This document shows, piece after piece, positions 1 through 7,392 of a stretch of DNA of 49,846 nucleotides. Position 1 is the first letter of the stretch. The number at the start of each line of letters is the position of its first letter. The translations under genes were made by a program, and so were the position numbers. Location of the stretch: positions 1 to 49,846 of the forward strand of contig CAUQKV010000011.1 in NCBI GenBank assembly GCA_963518845.1, in the 5' to 3' direction. The stretch is from JABCPE02 sp963518845. GTDB lineage: Bacteria; Bacteroidota; Bacteroidia; Flavobacteriales; Weeksellaceae. Below the pieces are notes generated by a model that did no database searches, was not told the DNA's origin, and saw only the letters and a list, made by a program, of their open reading frames with translations.

Positions 1-123
1 CTATTTTTGGTATGGGTTGTAAGGAAATTAAGACAGAATAAAAGCTCAAATTAATGAAAAGAATTGTAGAACGTTCTCCCGTTTCCCAAAGTCAATTAGT
101 ATGTAGCTAAATAGACACCTCAA
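1..123 (+). mobile_element. Right end of an IS1595-type element (remnant)
   Basis: The left edge of the window holds a 3' remnant. The frame at 54-110 reads MKRIVERSPVSQSQLVCS and stops, resembling the C-terminal tail (LxxRMVxxxP...) of ISXO2/IS1595 transposases; an in-frame stop at 39-41 precedes it, so the copy is decayed or starts outside. Bases 114-123 (GACACCTCAA) are the exact reverse complement of 944-953, next to the transposase start, as expected for a right terminal repeat. The tail match is from memory of the family; the inverted repeat is seen directly. Confidence 0.45.
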
Positions 124-247
124 ATTTATTTTTACAAATGGCAATGATGCCCCTATTAATGCAACAGATAATATAATGAGCTATAATAGAATAAGACGAA
201 GTACTTGGCATTGGCAAAGGAAAATCATAAAAAGGAATGCAAGATGA
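122..247 (+). pseudogene. C-terminal remnant of a secreted/toxin-type metallopeptidase-like gene
   Basis: From the IS end at about 122, an open frame continues to TGA at 245-247. It contains TDNIMSY followed by STWHWQRKII. This resembles the C-terminal end of Bacteroidota metallopeptidase domains (NxMDY ... W.WQW.I), some carried by polymorphic toxins. No start codon gives a full domain; the rest was apparently displaced by the IS. The next gene starts inside its stop codon (ATGA overlap), suggesting a former operon with translational coupling. The assignment rests on a short motif and is tentative. Confidence 0.35.
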
Positions 248-960
248 GAAAGATAGTATTCGTAATTATATTTTGTTTTATAATATCTTATTGTAAAGCA
301 CAAATTGACACAATAAATAAAAATATTGTGGAGTATTTTGATAAAAATAAATATAAAAATTGGGAACTTGTAGAGAAAATTTCTAGTGCAACAGATAAAT
401 ACTATAAGAAAGAAACTTATTGGGTTAGAGTTCTTTTTTATAAGGGAGAATATACAGAGGAAATACAGACAATAGGTTCTTCTTTTAAGTTATATAAATA
501 TTATCATAAAAATGAGCTACTACATCGTTCTGTAAAAACCTTTTATAACTTCCCAATAGGAGAATCTATTGAATATGATGAAAATGGGAATTTAATAGAA
601 AAAGTAAATTATGATAAAAATTATTCTTTTTCAGTAGATAGTCTTTGTGAATTAATTAAAATGGAATATGGTGTCAATTTAAGAATTTTATCCACTGATA
701 ATTTTCTTAATTATAGAGTTGAAAGAAGATATGATGATAATATTAAAAAATATCTCTATATAGTTATTTTTGCAGTAAATGATAATGGTGAACGTGTTAT
801 GGGATTCCCTATAAAATGTATCTATATAGATAGTAATACAGGAGAGATTTTATATGAAAAAGCTGAACATTTAGATCGTCCATATAGTGATAGAATTCCA
901 AAATCAAAAACTTTTTTTCCTCAGAAAGATGATAAAAAAAGAATTGAGGTGTCAAAATAA
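244..960 (+). CDS. Secreted hypothetical protein, possible immunity-type partner
   Basis: A 238-residue protein when started at 244. An in-frame upstream start at 205 would put charged residues ahead of the signal peptide, so 244 is preferred. Residues 1-20 form a signal peptide (FVIIFCFIISYCKAQ). The middle contains YDENGNLIEKVNYD, a MORN/YwqK-like turn. The start overlaps the stop of the preceding peptidase-like remnant by ATGA, so the two were probably co-translated. The last codons (EVSK) lie inside the left inverted repeat of the next IS, so the native C-terminus may have been replaced by IS sequence. Very AT-rich. No family recognised; a toxin-neutralising role is only a guess from position. 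Confidence 0.6.
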   Translation: MRKIVFVIIFCFIISYCKAQIDTINKNIVEYFDKNKYKNWELVEKISSATDKYYKKETYWVRVLFYKGEYTEEIQTIGSSFKLYKYYHKNELLHRSVKTFYNFPIGESIEYDENGNLIEKVNYDKNYSFSVDSLCELIKMEYGVNLRILSTDNFLNYRVERRYDDNIKKYLYIVIFAVNDNGERVMGFPIKCIYIDSNTGEILYEKAEHLDRPYSDRIPKSKTFFPQKDDKKRIEVSK

Positions 961-973
961 TTTCATATATTTG
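944..973 (+). promoter_or_regulatory. Promoter inside the IS end
   Basis: TTG at 944-946, a 19-nt spacer and TATATTTG at 966-973 match the Bacteroidota -33/-7 promoter form. The -33 element lies within the inverted repeat. It is placed to drive the transposase (ATG 995) and, because the IS is truncated, now also reads into the metallo-hydrolase gene. Confidence 0.55.
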
Positions 974-1563
974 CACTCTGAAAATTAATGTGTTATGGAA
1001 TTATTTAAGGGACAAAACCTCTTAGAGTTTACTGAACGCTTTAAAACAGACTTAGATTGCGAAGAATATCTAGCTTCTTTAAAGTGGGAAGATGGATATT
1101 GCTGTCGCAAATGTGGTCATAAAAAATACCAAGTCAGAAAAGATTTTTCACGCACTTGTAATATCTGTGGAGATACAGAAAGTCCTACAGCTGGAACACT
1201 ATTTCATAGACTAAAATTTGGGTTACGTAAAGCATTTTTTATATGTTTTGAAATGACAACTACAACTAAAGGGTTATCAGCCTCACAAGTTGCTCGTCGT
1301 TATGAAATTAGTCGTCAGACTGCACATTATTTTATGCAAAAAGTCCGTGAAGCTATGAAATCCAGTGAATCGCACAAAATGAATGATAGAGTGCAGGTTG
1401 ATGAATTTACCATAGGAGGAAAAGAGGAAGGAAAACAAGGTAGAAGCTATGACACAAAGAAAAAGAAAGTTCTTTGTGCAATGGAACTTACTGACCGAGG
1501 CAAAGTAAAGCGCTTTTACGCACTAAAAATACCTGATTTTTCCTCAAAAAAACAGCTAATATT
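944..1563 (+). mobile_element. 5' part of an IS1595-family (ISXO2-like) insertion sequence
   Basis: The element begins at the inverted repeat TTGAGGTGTC (944-953) and carries the transposase N-terminal two thirds. No right end follows: the sequence changes abruptly at about 1545-1563 into the metallo-hydrolase gene. The element is therefore truncated and immobile by itself. The matching opposite repeat lies upstream at 114-123 in the orientation of a right end, so the two ends bracket the 124-943 segment from the outside. This suggests a rearrangement between two copies or a composite arrangement. Confidence 0.65.
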
Positions 1564-1567
1564 ATGA
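995..1567 (+). pseudogene. IS1595-family transposase, 3'-truncated
   Basis: 190 residues; intact relatives are about 280-320. Residues 35-60 contain the N-terminal zinc ribbon (CCRKCGHKKYQ ... CNICGD). Next come the TPTAGT-type segment, written as SPTAGTLFH, and an HTH-like region (LSASQVARRYEISRQTAHYFMQKVREAM). The first catalytic Asp of the ISXO2 DDE domain is in QVDEFTIGG. The later catalytic residues are missing because the frame ends in IPDFSSKKQLIL and stops 1 base into the next gene. A dead transposase unless complemented in trans. Confidence 0.85.
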
Positions 1568-2430
1568 AACTATATCCTATTCAATGCGGAAAATTTAAAT
1601 TGGATGGCGGGGCTATGTTCGGCGTAGTTCCAAAATCCATTTGGCAAAAAACCAATCCTGCTGATGAAAAAAACTTGGTCGAGCTGGGGACTCGCTCCCT
1701 GCTGATAGAGGACGGAAAGAAACTGATTTTGGTGGACTGCGGACTGGGGAACAAGCAGGATGAAAAATTTTTCGGGCATTATTCTCTTTTTGGGGATGAT
1801 GGTTTGGATAAAGCTCTGGCTAAATATGGCTTTGTGAGAGAAGACATTACGGATGTGTTTCTTACCCACCTGCATTTTGACCACTGTGGCGGTGCTGTGG
1901 AGTGGAATGACAGCCGTACAGGATACCAGCCAGCCTTCAAAAATGCTGAATTTTGGACTAATAAAAACCACTGGGAATGGGCAACAAATCCCAATCCTCG
2001 CGAAAAACCAAGTTTCCTGAAAGAAAATATTTTCCCACTAGAAGAAAGTGGTCAGCTCAGATTTTTAGACCTGCCTAAAACTGGGAATTACGGCTTTGCT
2101 CCTGACCTGAAAATGGATGTGATTTTCGTAGATGGACACACGGAAAAACAGATGCTTCCTGTACTAAAATACCAAGACAAAACCATCATCTACGCGGCGG
2201 ATTTAGTGCCTACGGCAGGGCATGTTCCACTTATCTATGTTCCAAGTTATGATGTCCGTCCGCTGGTAACTTTGGAGGAAAAAGAAAAATTCCTAAAACA
2301 ATGCGTGGACAATGAATATCTGCTGTTTTTCGAGCATGATGCAGTGAATGAACTTGCTTCACTTAAAATGACTGAAAAAGGAGTCCGAATCGATGAGACT
2401 TTCAGCTTTAATGATGTTTTTGGATATTAG
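1564..2430 (+). CDS. MBL-fold metallo-hydrolase
   Basis: A 288-residue metallo-beta-lactamase-fold hydrolase. The zinc motif HLHFDH lies at residues 102-107, with further ligand candidates in YAADLVPTAGH and FFEHDA near residues 210-280. It resembles the AHL-lactonase-like/YtnP group of Bacteroidota, but the substrate cannot be read from sequence. No signal peptide, so cytoplasmic. Its ATG overlaps the truncated transposase stop (ATGA); the protein looks complete from MKLYPIQCG onward, but its native upstream region has been replaced by IS sequence. Expression probably depends on the IS promoter at 944-973. Confidence 0.85.
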   Translation: MKLYPIQCGKFKLDGGAMFGVVPKSIWQKTNPADEKNLVELGTRSLLIEDGKKLILVDCGLGNKQDEKFFGHYSLFGDDGLDKALAKYGFVREDITDVFLTHLHFDHCGGAVEWNDSRTGYQPAFKNAEFWTNKNHWEWATNPNPREKPSFLKENIFPLEESGQLRFLDLPKTGNYGFAPDLKMDVIFVDGHTEKQMLPVLKYQDKTIIYAADLVPTAGHVPLIYVPSYDVRPLVTLEEKEKFLKQCVDNEYLLFFEHDAVNELASLKMTEKGVRIDETFSFNDVFGY

Positions 2431-2435
2431 GAAAA

Positions 2436-2981
2436 ATGAAACTCAATTATCAGCTTACAGAAGAGGATTATCTGCAATTTTGTTTATTTGCAGCAAGTCA
2501 AAATTTGACTTTAAGAGATGCTAAAAGAAGAACATTATTTCTATTGATTTTAATGTTTTCTTTAGGTTCTGTTTGGATATATTTTAGATTTCATTCTCTG
2601 TTTTTCATTACTTTTTCTGTCACAGGAATATTGTATTGTGTTTTTTATTATTTCTATGGATACAGAAGCGTTTTTAAGAGGGCGTATAAAAAGAATGTCA
2701 AGCGTCTTTTCAAAGAAAAAATAGGAATGGAATTTAGCGTTGTTTCTGATAATGAACTAATTACAATTTTATCTAACCAGACAAAATTAGAAATCAACCT
2801 CGCCAATGTAGATTTCATAGAGGAAATAGCAGATTATTATTTCATTAAACTAAAAACCTCCGATAGAATTATCATTCCAAAAAGAATTTTTGAAAATGGC
2901 ACAAATTCTGAAGCTTCATTGAGAAACTTTGCAAAACGGAACAATATCACTATAAAACAACTATTAGATTGGAAATTTTAA
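2436..2981 (+). CDS. YcxB-like membrane protein
   Basis: 181 residues. Two hydrophobic helices at about 33-50 and 54-72 (FLLILMFSLGSVWIYF, FITFSVTGILYCVFYYF) are followed by a soluble domain. That domain has the YcxB-like pattern: a segment repeatedly testing a value (ISNVDFIEE form, here NLANVDFIEE) and a closing DRIIIPKRIF strand. The family is of unknown function and sits in the inner membrane. It starts 5 nt after the metallo-hydrolase stop, so the pair is probably one transcript. Confidence 0.7.
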   Translation: MKLNYQLTEEDYLQFCLFAASQNLTLRDAKRRTLFLLILMFSLGSVWIYFRFHSLFFITFSVTGILYCVFYYFYGYRSVFKRAYKKNVKRLFKEKIGMEFSVVSDNELITILSNQTKLEINLANVDFIEEIADYYFIKLKTSDRIIIPKRIFENGTNSEASLRNFAKRNNITIKQLLDWKF

Positions 2982-3017
2982 TGAATTTTACTTCATAATT
3001 ATCATTAAAACTAAAAA

Positions 3018-3611
3018 ATGAGCCAAAAAACGAAAATCATAGGACTTACTGGCGGCATAGGCTCTGGAAAGACCACTGCGGCGAAGTTTTTGGAGAAATT
3101 GGGGTTTCCTGTTTATTATTCTGACATCAGAGCAAAAGAAATCATAAATGATGATAAAACCCTGAAAAAGAACATTATAGAACTTTTAGGAAGCGAGGCG
3201 TATGATGCAGAGGGAAACTACAACAGAAAATGGGTAGCAGAGCAGATTTTCAATAATGATGAAAAAAGACAAGCGCTCAACTCCATCATACATCCCGCTG
3301 TAAAAGAGGATTTCGAGAAATGGAAAGCCGCCCAGCAGAAAAAAATAGCTTTCAAGGAAACGGCTCTTTTATTTGAACTGAATTTGGATAAAGAATGCTA
3401 CAAGTCCCTACTCATCACCGCTGATGAAAATATCAGAATAAAAAGAGTGATGCAGAGAGATGAAAAAACCGAAAGCGAAATAAAAAAAATAATAGAAAAA
3501 CAAATGCCCGAATCCGAAAAACAAAAACGAGCTGATTTTGTGGTTTTTAATAATGGAAATGAAGAGGATTTAAAGGCTGATTTAGAAAAAATTTTAGAAA
3601 AATTAAATTAA
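3018..3611 (+). CDS. coaE: Dephospho-CoA kinase
   Basis: 197 residues, normal for CoaE. It phosphorylates the 3'-hydroxyl of dephospho-CoA with ATP, the last step of coenzyme A synthesis, in the cytoplasm. The P-loop GLTGGIGSGKTT is at residues 9-20; the CoA-domain signature (YYSDIRAKEI) and the helical lid with arginines (RIKRVMQRDEKTESEI) follow. A thioesterase acting on CoA esters starts 5 nt later, so the two likely form an operon. Confidence 0.95.
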   Translation: MSQKTKIIGLTGGIGSGKTTAAKFLEKLGFPVYYSDIRAKEIINDDKTLKKNIIELLGSEAYDAEGNYNRKWVAEQIFNNDEKRQALNSIIHPAVKEDFEKWKAAQQKKIAFKETALLFELNLDKECYKSLLITADENIRIKRVMQRDEKTESEIKKIIEKQMPESEKQKRADFVVFNNGNEEDLKADLEKILEKLN

Positions 3612-3616
3612 AAAAA

Positions 3617-4009
3617 ATGAATTATCATACAAGAAAATGGGTAAAGCCAGAGGATTTGAACCCAAATCACTCACTTTTTGGAGGAAGACTTTTAGAATGG
3701 ATAGATGAAGAGGCCGCGCTGTACGCCATCATGCAGCTGGAAAACCCGAGAGTAGTTACCAAATCTATGTCTGAAATCAACTTCGTGAGTTCGGCTAAAC
3801 AAGGAGATATTATCGAGATAGGCATCCAAGCTATAAAATTCGGGAACAGCTCACTGACTTTGTCTTGTAAAGTGAGAAATACCATGACCTGCCAAACCAT
3901 CATCACCATTGATAAAATAGTCATGGTAGCTCTGGATGAAAAAGGACACCCGACACGCCACGGCAAAACACAAGAAAACAATGATGAAAAATGCAATGTG
4001 AATTTTTAG
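3617..4009 (+). CDS. Acyl-CoA thioesterase (hotdog fold, YciA/BFIT type)
   Basis: 130 residues, one hotdog domain. The start of the hotdog helix reads NPNHSLFGGRLLEWIDEEAA, the form seen in acyl-CoA thioesterases of the YciA/cytosolic acyl-CoA hydrolase group (N.. G..FGG.ll.w.De.a). It hydrolyses acyl-CoA to free acid and CoA in the cytoplasm; chain-length preference is unknown. It follows coaE by 5 nt, a sensible pairing in CoA turnover. Confidence 0.88.
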   Translation: MNYHTRKWVKPEDLNPNHSLFGGRLLEWIDEEAALYAIMQLENPRVVTKSMSEINFVSSAKQGDIIEIGIQAIKFGNSSLTLSCKVRNTMTCQTIITIDKIVMVALDEKGHPTRHGKTQENNDEKCNVNF

Positions 4010-4024
4010 TTCATGGCATAGTTT

Positions 4025-4032
4025 TAGATTTG
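4025..4032 (+). promoter_or_regulatory. -7 element TAGATTTG
   Basis: TAGATTTG fits TAnnTTTG, 31 nt upstream of the small basic protein start at 4064. No clear TTG at -33. Confidence 0.35.
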
Positions 4033-4063
4033 AAAAACTTTAATTACAATAAATTACTTTATT

Positions 4064-4312
4064 ATGAAAAACTTAGTTACATTGCTGCTTTTGGTGTTTA
4101 GTTTCACTTTGGGAACAGCACAGCACAAAACTCCTCATAGTCAAGGAGTAAAGAAAGAAACCAAAAAGAAACACCATTCCAAACAAAAAAGTTCCACTAC
4201 TCACTCTTCACAAAAACTAAAAAAAGATGGAACGCCAGACAGAAGATACAAAGCCAATAAAAAGCTAAAAAAAGACGGAACACCTGATAAAAGGTATAAA
4301 GAAAATAAGTAA
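4064..4312 (+). CDS. Small secreted basic protein with PBCV-type basic adaptor repeats
   Basis: 82 residues. Residues 1-19 are a signal peptide ending TAQ. The rest is Lys-rich and carries two tandem copies of a 16-residue unit, KLKKDGTPDRRYKANK and KLKKDGTPDKRYKENK, the pattern of the PBCV-specific basic adaptor domain, which is common in small Bacteroidota proteins. Function unknown; the strong positive charge suggests binding to an anionic polymer. A -7 element precedes it and a strong terminator overlaps its stop, so it is a single-gene transcript. Confidence 0.7.
   Translation: MKNLVTLLLLVFSFTLGTAQHKTPHSQGVKKETKKKHHSKQKSSTTHSSQKLKKDGTPDRRYKANKKLKKDGTPDKRYKENK
4213..4309 (+). repeat. Two-copy 48-bp coding tandem repeat
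   Basis: Two adjacent 48-bp units encode the two PBCV-type 16-residue repeats of the small basic protein. They have diverged at synonymous positions, so the duplication is not recent. Confidence 0.6.
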
Positions 4313-4337
4313 GTTGTCTCAGACAGCTTACTTTTTT
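4308..4337 (+). terminator. Rho-independent terminator after the basic protein
   Basis: An 11-bp stem (4308-4318 with 4322-4332, one G-U pair) with a 3-nt loop is followed by a T run. The stop codon lies inside the left arm. Confidence 0.85.
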
Positions 4338-4358
4338 GTACAATAATTATGTTTGTGA

Positions 4359-4389
4359 TTGTTTAGCGTAGTTATATTTTTTATCTTTG
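4359..4389 (+). promoter_or_regulatory. Promoter of yjdM-YceI operon
   Basis: TTG at 4359-4361, a 20-nt spacer and TATCTTTG at 4382-4389 match the Bacteroidota promoter form, 29 nt before the ATG at 4418. Confidence 0.6.
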
Positions 4390-4417
4390 CAACCAAATTT
4401 TTAAACGAATAAATATA

Positions 4418-4756
4418 ATGAGTGATACTATTATCTGCCCTGCTTGTGGTTCTGAATTTACTTATGAAAATGGTGATTTGATGGCGTGTTCTCAGTGCTT
4501 TCACGAATGGAACCCAGCAGAAGAATCTGCCAATAGCGGTGATAAAATTCTAGATGCCAATGGAAACGAACTCCAAAATGGCGACACTGTGGTAATCGTA
4601 AAAGACCTTCCTGTGAAAGGTGCTCCTAAACCTATAAAAGCAGGAACAAAAGTAAAAAATATCCGTTTGAATTTTGACAGCGACCACAATATCGACTGCA
4701 AAATAGATGGTTTTGGGGCAATGGGACTAAAATCTGAATTTGTGAAGAAAGCATAA
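4418..4756 (+). CDS. yjdM: Zinc-ribbon protein YjdM (PhnA family)
   Basis: 112 residues, normal length. An N-terminal zinc ribbon (CPACGSEF at 8-15 and CSQCFHEW at 24-31) precedes a KOW/SH3-like PhnA domain with the conserved segment DANGNELQNGDTVVIVKDLPVKG. Cytoplasmic. The family was once linked to alkylphosphonate use, but its real role is unclear. It ends one base before the ATG of the YceI lipoprotein, so the two are co-transcribed. Confidence 0.92.
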   Translation: MSDTIICPACGSEFTYENGDLMACSQCFHEWNPAEESANSGDKILDANGNELQNGDTVVIVKDLPVKGAPKPIKAGTKVKNIRLNFDSDHNIDCKIDGFGAMGLKSEFVKKA

Positions 4757-4757
4757 A

Positions 4758-5411
4758 ATGAAAAAATATTTAGTTTACTTTCTATGCATCGCCTTGGTGG
4801 GAATCACTATTTCTTGTAAAAATGAAAAAGAAACCGTGAAAAACGAACCTGTAAAAGAGGAATCAGTAGCTGATTCCCAAACCTTTACAATAAACAAAGA
4901 ACAAAGTAATATTGACTGGAAAGGTTACAAAATCTTTAAATCTGAAAACACCAGCCACTTTGGGACGATAGATTTTTCAGAAGGAGATATCAATGTAAAG
5001 GATGGAAAATTGGTTTCTGGGAAATTGGTAATTGATACCAAATCCATCACATCTACAGATATAGAGGATAAAGAACTTGCTACAAAGCTTGACAATCACC
5101 TCAAAAACTCTGATTTCTTTGATGTAGAGCAGTTTCCTACGGCTACATTTGAAATCACAAAAGTAACTCCCTCAGAACATGGAGATTACAACTCCATTAT
5201 TGAAGGAAATATGACCATCAAAGGAATTACAAAGGCTGTGAGTTTTAATGCCAATGTAAAAGTTGATGCTGAGCAAGTCAGCATATACACTGAGCCTACG
5301 GATATAGATAGAACGGAATTCGGAGTGAAATTCCAGCTGCCAATAAAAGATGGCATTATAAAAAATGAATTCACTCTACAAGTTGCTATAAAAGCTTTCA
5401 ATAAAAAATAA
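4758..5411 (+). CDS. YceI-family lipoprotein
   Basis: 217 residues. Lipoprotein signal peptide with lipobox ISC, Cys21 as the predicted lipidated residue, then a Lys/Glu-rich linker to about residue 40. The rest is a YceI lipocalin-like domain that typically binds an isoprenoid or long-chain amphiphile (FTINKEQSNIDWKGYK at the start, VSFNANVKV near the end). Probably anchored in the envelope. Second gene of the yjdM operon, with a terminator 30 nt downstream. Confidence 0.9.
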   Translation: MKKYLVYFLCIALVGITISCKNEKETVKNEPVKEESVADSQTFTINKEQSNIDWKGYKIFKSENTSHFGTIDFSEGDINVKDGKLVSGKLVIDTKSITSTDIEDKELATKLDNHLKNSDFFDVEQFPTATFEITKVTPSEHGDYNSIIEGNMTIKGITKAVSFNANVKVDAEQVSIYTEPTDIDRTEFGVKFQLPIKDGIIKNEFTLQVAIKAFNKK

Positions 5412-5441
5412 TTTTTTCATTTTTTTAATTTTATATGTTAG

Positions 5442-5469
5442 CCTGTCTATATTATTAGACAGGTTTTTA
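5442..5469 (+). terminator. Terminator after the YceI gene
   Basis: 8-bp stem CCTGTCTA/TAGACAGG (5442-5449, 5456-5463) with a 6-nt loop, followed by TTTTTAT. Confidence 0.85.
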
Positions 5470-5470
5470 T

Positions 5471-5502
5471 TTTGTTTAAAAACTAAAAAAATTGTACTTT
5501 TG
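5471..5502 (+). promoter_or_regulatory. pheS promoter
   Basis: TTTG at 5471-5474, 20 nt, then TACTTTTG at 5495-5502, 23 nt before the pheS ATG. The leader is too short for an attenuator. Confidence 0.65.
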
Positions 5503-5525
5503 TCGACCTAAATAAAAAACAGAAA

Positions 5526-6539
5526 ATGCTAACAAAAATAGATGAACTTTTAAATGAAGTCCAAAAATTTCATTCTCAGAAAAAGGAAGAAATTGAACAA
5601 TTCAGAATCAAATTCAATGGAAAAAAAGGGATTTTGAATGATTTATTTGAACAGTTCAAATCTGTATCCAATGACCAAAAAAAAGAATATGGTCAGAAAA
5701 TAAACTTACTGAAACAAAGCATCTCTGCTAAACTAGAAGAGCTGACACAGAGCAGTTCTTCACAGAATGTAGCTACCGAAAAGGAAGACCTTACCAGACC
5801 TGGATTCCCTTTAGAATTAGGGTCTAGACACCCTATTAATTTGGTAAAAAATAGAATTACAGATATTTTTAAATCTATCGGTTTTGCAGTGGCTGACGGG
5901 CCAGAGATAGAAGATGATTGGCATAACTTTACCGCGCTGAATCTCCCTGAATATCACCCAGCAAGAGATATGCAGGATACTTTTTTCATCGAGACGAATC
6001 CTGATGTTTTGCTAAGAACCCACACTTCTTCTGTTCAAATCAGATACATGGAACAAAATGAACCGCCTATCCGTATTCTTTCGCCTGGGCGAGTTTTCAG
6101 AAATGAAGCTGTTTCATCTCGTTCTCATTGTATTTTCCATCAGATAGAGGGACTTTATATCGATGAAAATGTGAGTTTTGCGGACTTGAAACAAACCATT
6201 CAGTTTTTCACTACGGAACTTTTCGGAAAGTCAAAAATCAGAATGCGTCCTTCTTATTTCCCTTTCACAGAGCCAAGTGCAGAGGTGGATGTATACTGGG
6301 GGCTTAATTCCGAAACGGATTACAGAATCACGAAAGGAACAGGCTGGCTGGAAATCATGGGCTGTGGTATGGTAGACCCTGCCGTTCTCAAAAATGTGAA
6401 CATAGACCCTGATAAATACAGCGGATATGCTTTTGGTATGGGAATAGAGCGAATTGTAATGCTTCTTTACCAAATGTCAGATATTCGTATGTTCTTTGAG
6501 AATGATATCAGAACTTTGGAACAATTTAAATCTTTATAA
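5526..6539 (+). CDS. pheS: Phenylalanine--tRNA ligase alpha subunit
   Basis: 337 residues, normal for PheS. The N-terminal coiled coil (about 1-85) binds tRNA; the class II catalytic core follows, with motif 2-type FRNEAVSSRSHCIFHQIEG and the C-terminal motif 3 AFGMGIERIVMLLYQ. With PheT it charges tRNA-Phe; pheT is not in this window, so the subunits are encoded apart. Monocistronic: own promoter and a strong terminator. Confidence 0.97.
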   Translation: MLTKIDELLNEVQKFHSQKKEEIEQFRIKFNGKKGILNDLFEQFKSVSNDQKKEYGQKINLLKQSISAKLEELTQSSSSQNVATEKEDLTRPGFPLELGSRHPINLVKNRITDIFKSIGFAVADGPEIEDDWHNFTALNLPEYHPARDMQDTFFIETNPDVLLRTHTSSVQIRYMEQNEPPIRILSPGRVFRNEAVSSRSHCIFHQIEGLYIDENVSFADLKQTIQFFTTELFGKSKIRMRPSYFPFTEPSAEVDVYWGLNSETDYRITKGTGWLEIMGCGMVDPAVLKNVNIDPDKYSGYAFGMGIERIVMLLYQMSDIRMFFENDIRTLEQFKSL

Positions 6540-6545
6540 AAAAAG

Positions 6546-6576
6546 AAAGTCAGAACAAAATCCTGACTTTTTTATT
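6546..6576. terminator. Bidirectional terminator between pheS and deoC
   Basis: 8-bp stem AAAGTCAG/CTGACTTT (6546-6553, 6563-6570) with A/T runs on both sides, so it can end pheS on the plus strand and deoC on the minus strand. Confidence 0.8.
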
Positions 6577-6584
6577 TTTAGTTT

Positions 6585-7328
6585 TTAGTATCCAGATCTG
6601 CTCTGTCCCTTTCCTATCAATGCCAATGCGGAGGATGTTCCTATTCGTTTCACTCCCATTTTTATCATTTCTTCGGCTTCTTCTTTGGTTCTTATTCCGC
6701 CTGCAGCCTTTACTGGCAGGACATCTGCATTGTCCAGCATGATTTTTATACCTTCTTTAGTCGCGCCATTTGGTTTTCCATCTTGAGTTTCATAGAAACC
6801 AGTAGAAGATTTGATGAAAATATTAGAAAGCTGTTCCTTCGTAAAACTGATAGTCGCCCATTTTACGATATTTTTAGTAATAGATGCTATCTGCTCATCG
6901 GTTAAAGCCGCTATTTCTATAATCCATTTTGCTACTTTGTTGTTTTTCATACAAAGTTCTGTGCATCGTAGAAATTCAAACTTAAGGGCTTCCAGACTTC
7001 CTTTTTTAAAGGCCTCATAGTTGATTACAAAATCCAGCTCATCTGCTCCATCATCTATCGCCTGCTGTGCTTCTTTCAGTTTTTCGTACACAGGTGCTGT
7101 CCCTTCGTGAAAACCTATTACCGTTCCCACTTTCACAGCAGGATTTTTTTCACTCAAAAACTGCTTAATCTGTTTCACATACTGCGGGCGAATCATCACC
7201 GCAAACAGCCCATTATCCGCCGCTTCCTGAGCCAAATCATATACCTTTTTCAATGTCTCTTCCTCAGAAAGTCCTGACTGAGCAGGAGTTTTGAGGTAAG
7301 TCGAATCTAAATAATTTCTTGTTTCCAT
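6585..7328 (-). CDS. deoC: Deoxyribose-phosphate aldolase
   Basis: 247 residues. A class I TIM-barrel aldolase that splits 2-deoxyribose-5-phosphate into glyceraldehyde-3-phosphate and acetaldehyde in deoxynucleoside breakdown. The Schiff-base lysine lies in FIKSSTGF and the second catalytic lysine in PVKAAGGIRT; ADELDFVINY carries the conserved Asp. Cytoplasmic. Last gene of the minus-strand run rnz-pldA-TIGR02757-DUF4268-deoC. Confidence 0.96.
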   Translation of the reverse strand: METRNYLDSTYLKTPAQSGLSEEETLKKVYDLAQEAADNGLFAVMIRPQYVKQIKQFLSEKNPAVKVGTVIGFHEGTAPVYEKLKEAQQAIDDGADELDFVINYEAFKKGSLEALKFEFLRCTELCMKNNKVAKWIIEIAALTDEQIASITKNIVKWATISFTKEQLSNIFIKSSTGFYETQDGKPNGATKEGIKIMLDNADVLPVKAAGGIRTKEEAEEMIKMGVKRIGTSSALALIGKGQSRSGY

Positions 7329-7392
7329 AGCCCAAAAGTATAACTTTTATTAGATTAGTTTCAAAAAAATTAAAATGAGATAAATCATAAAT

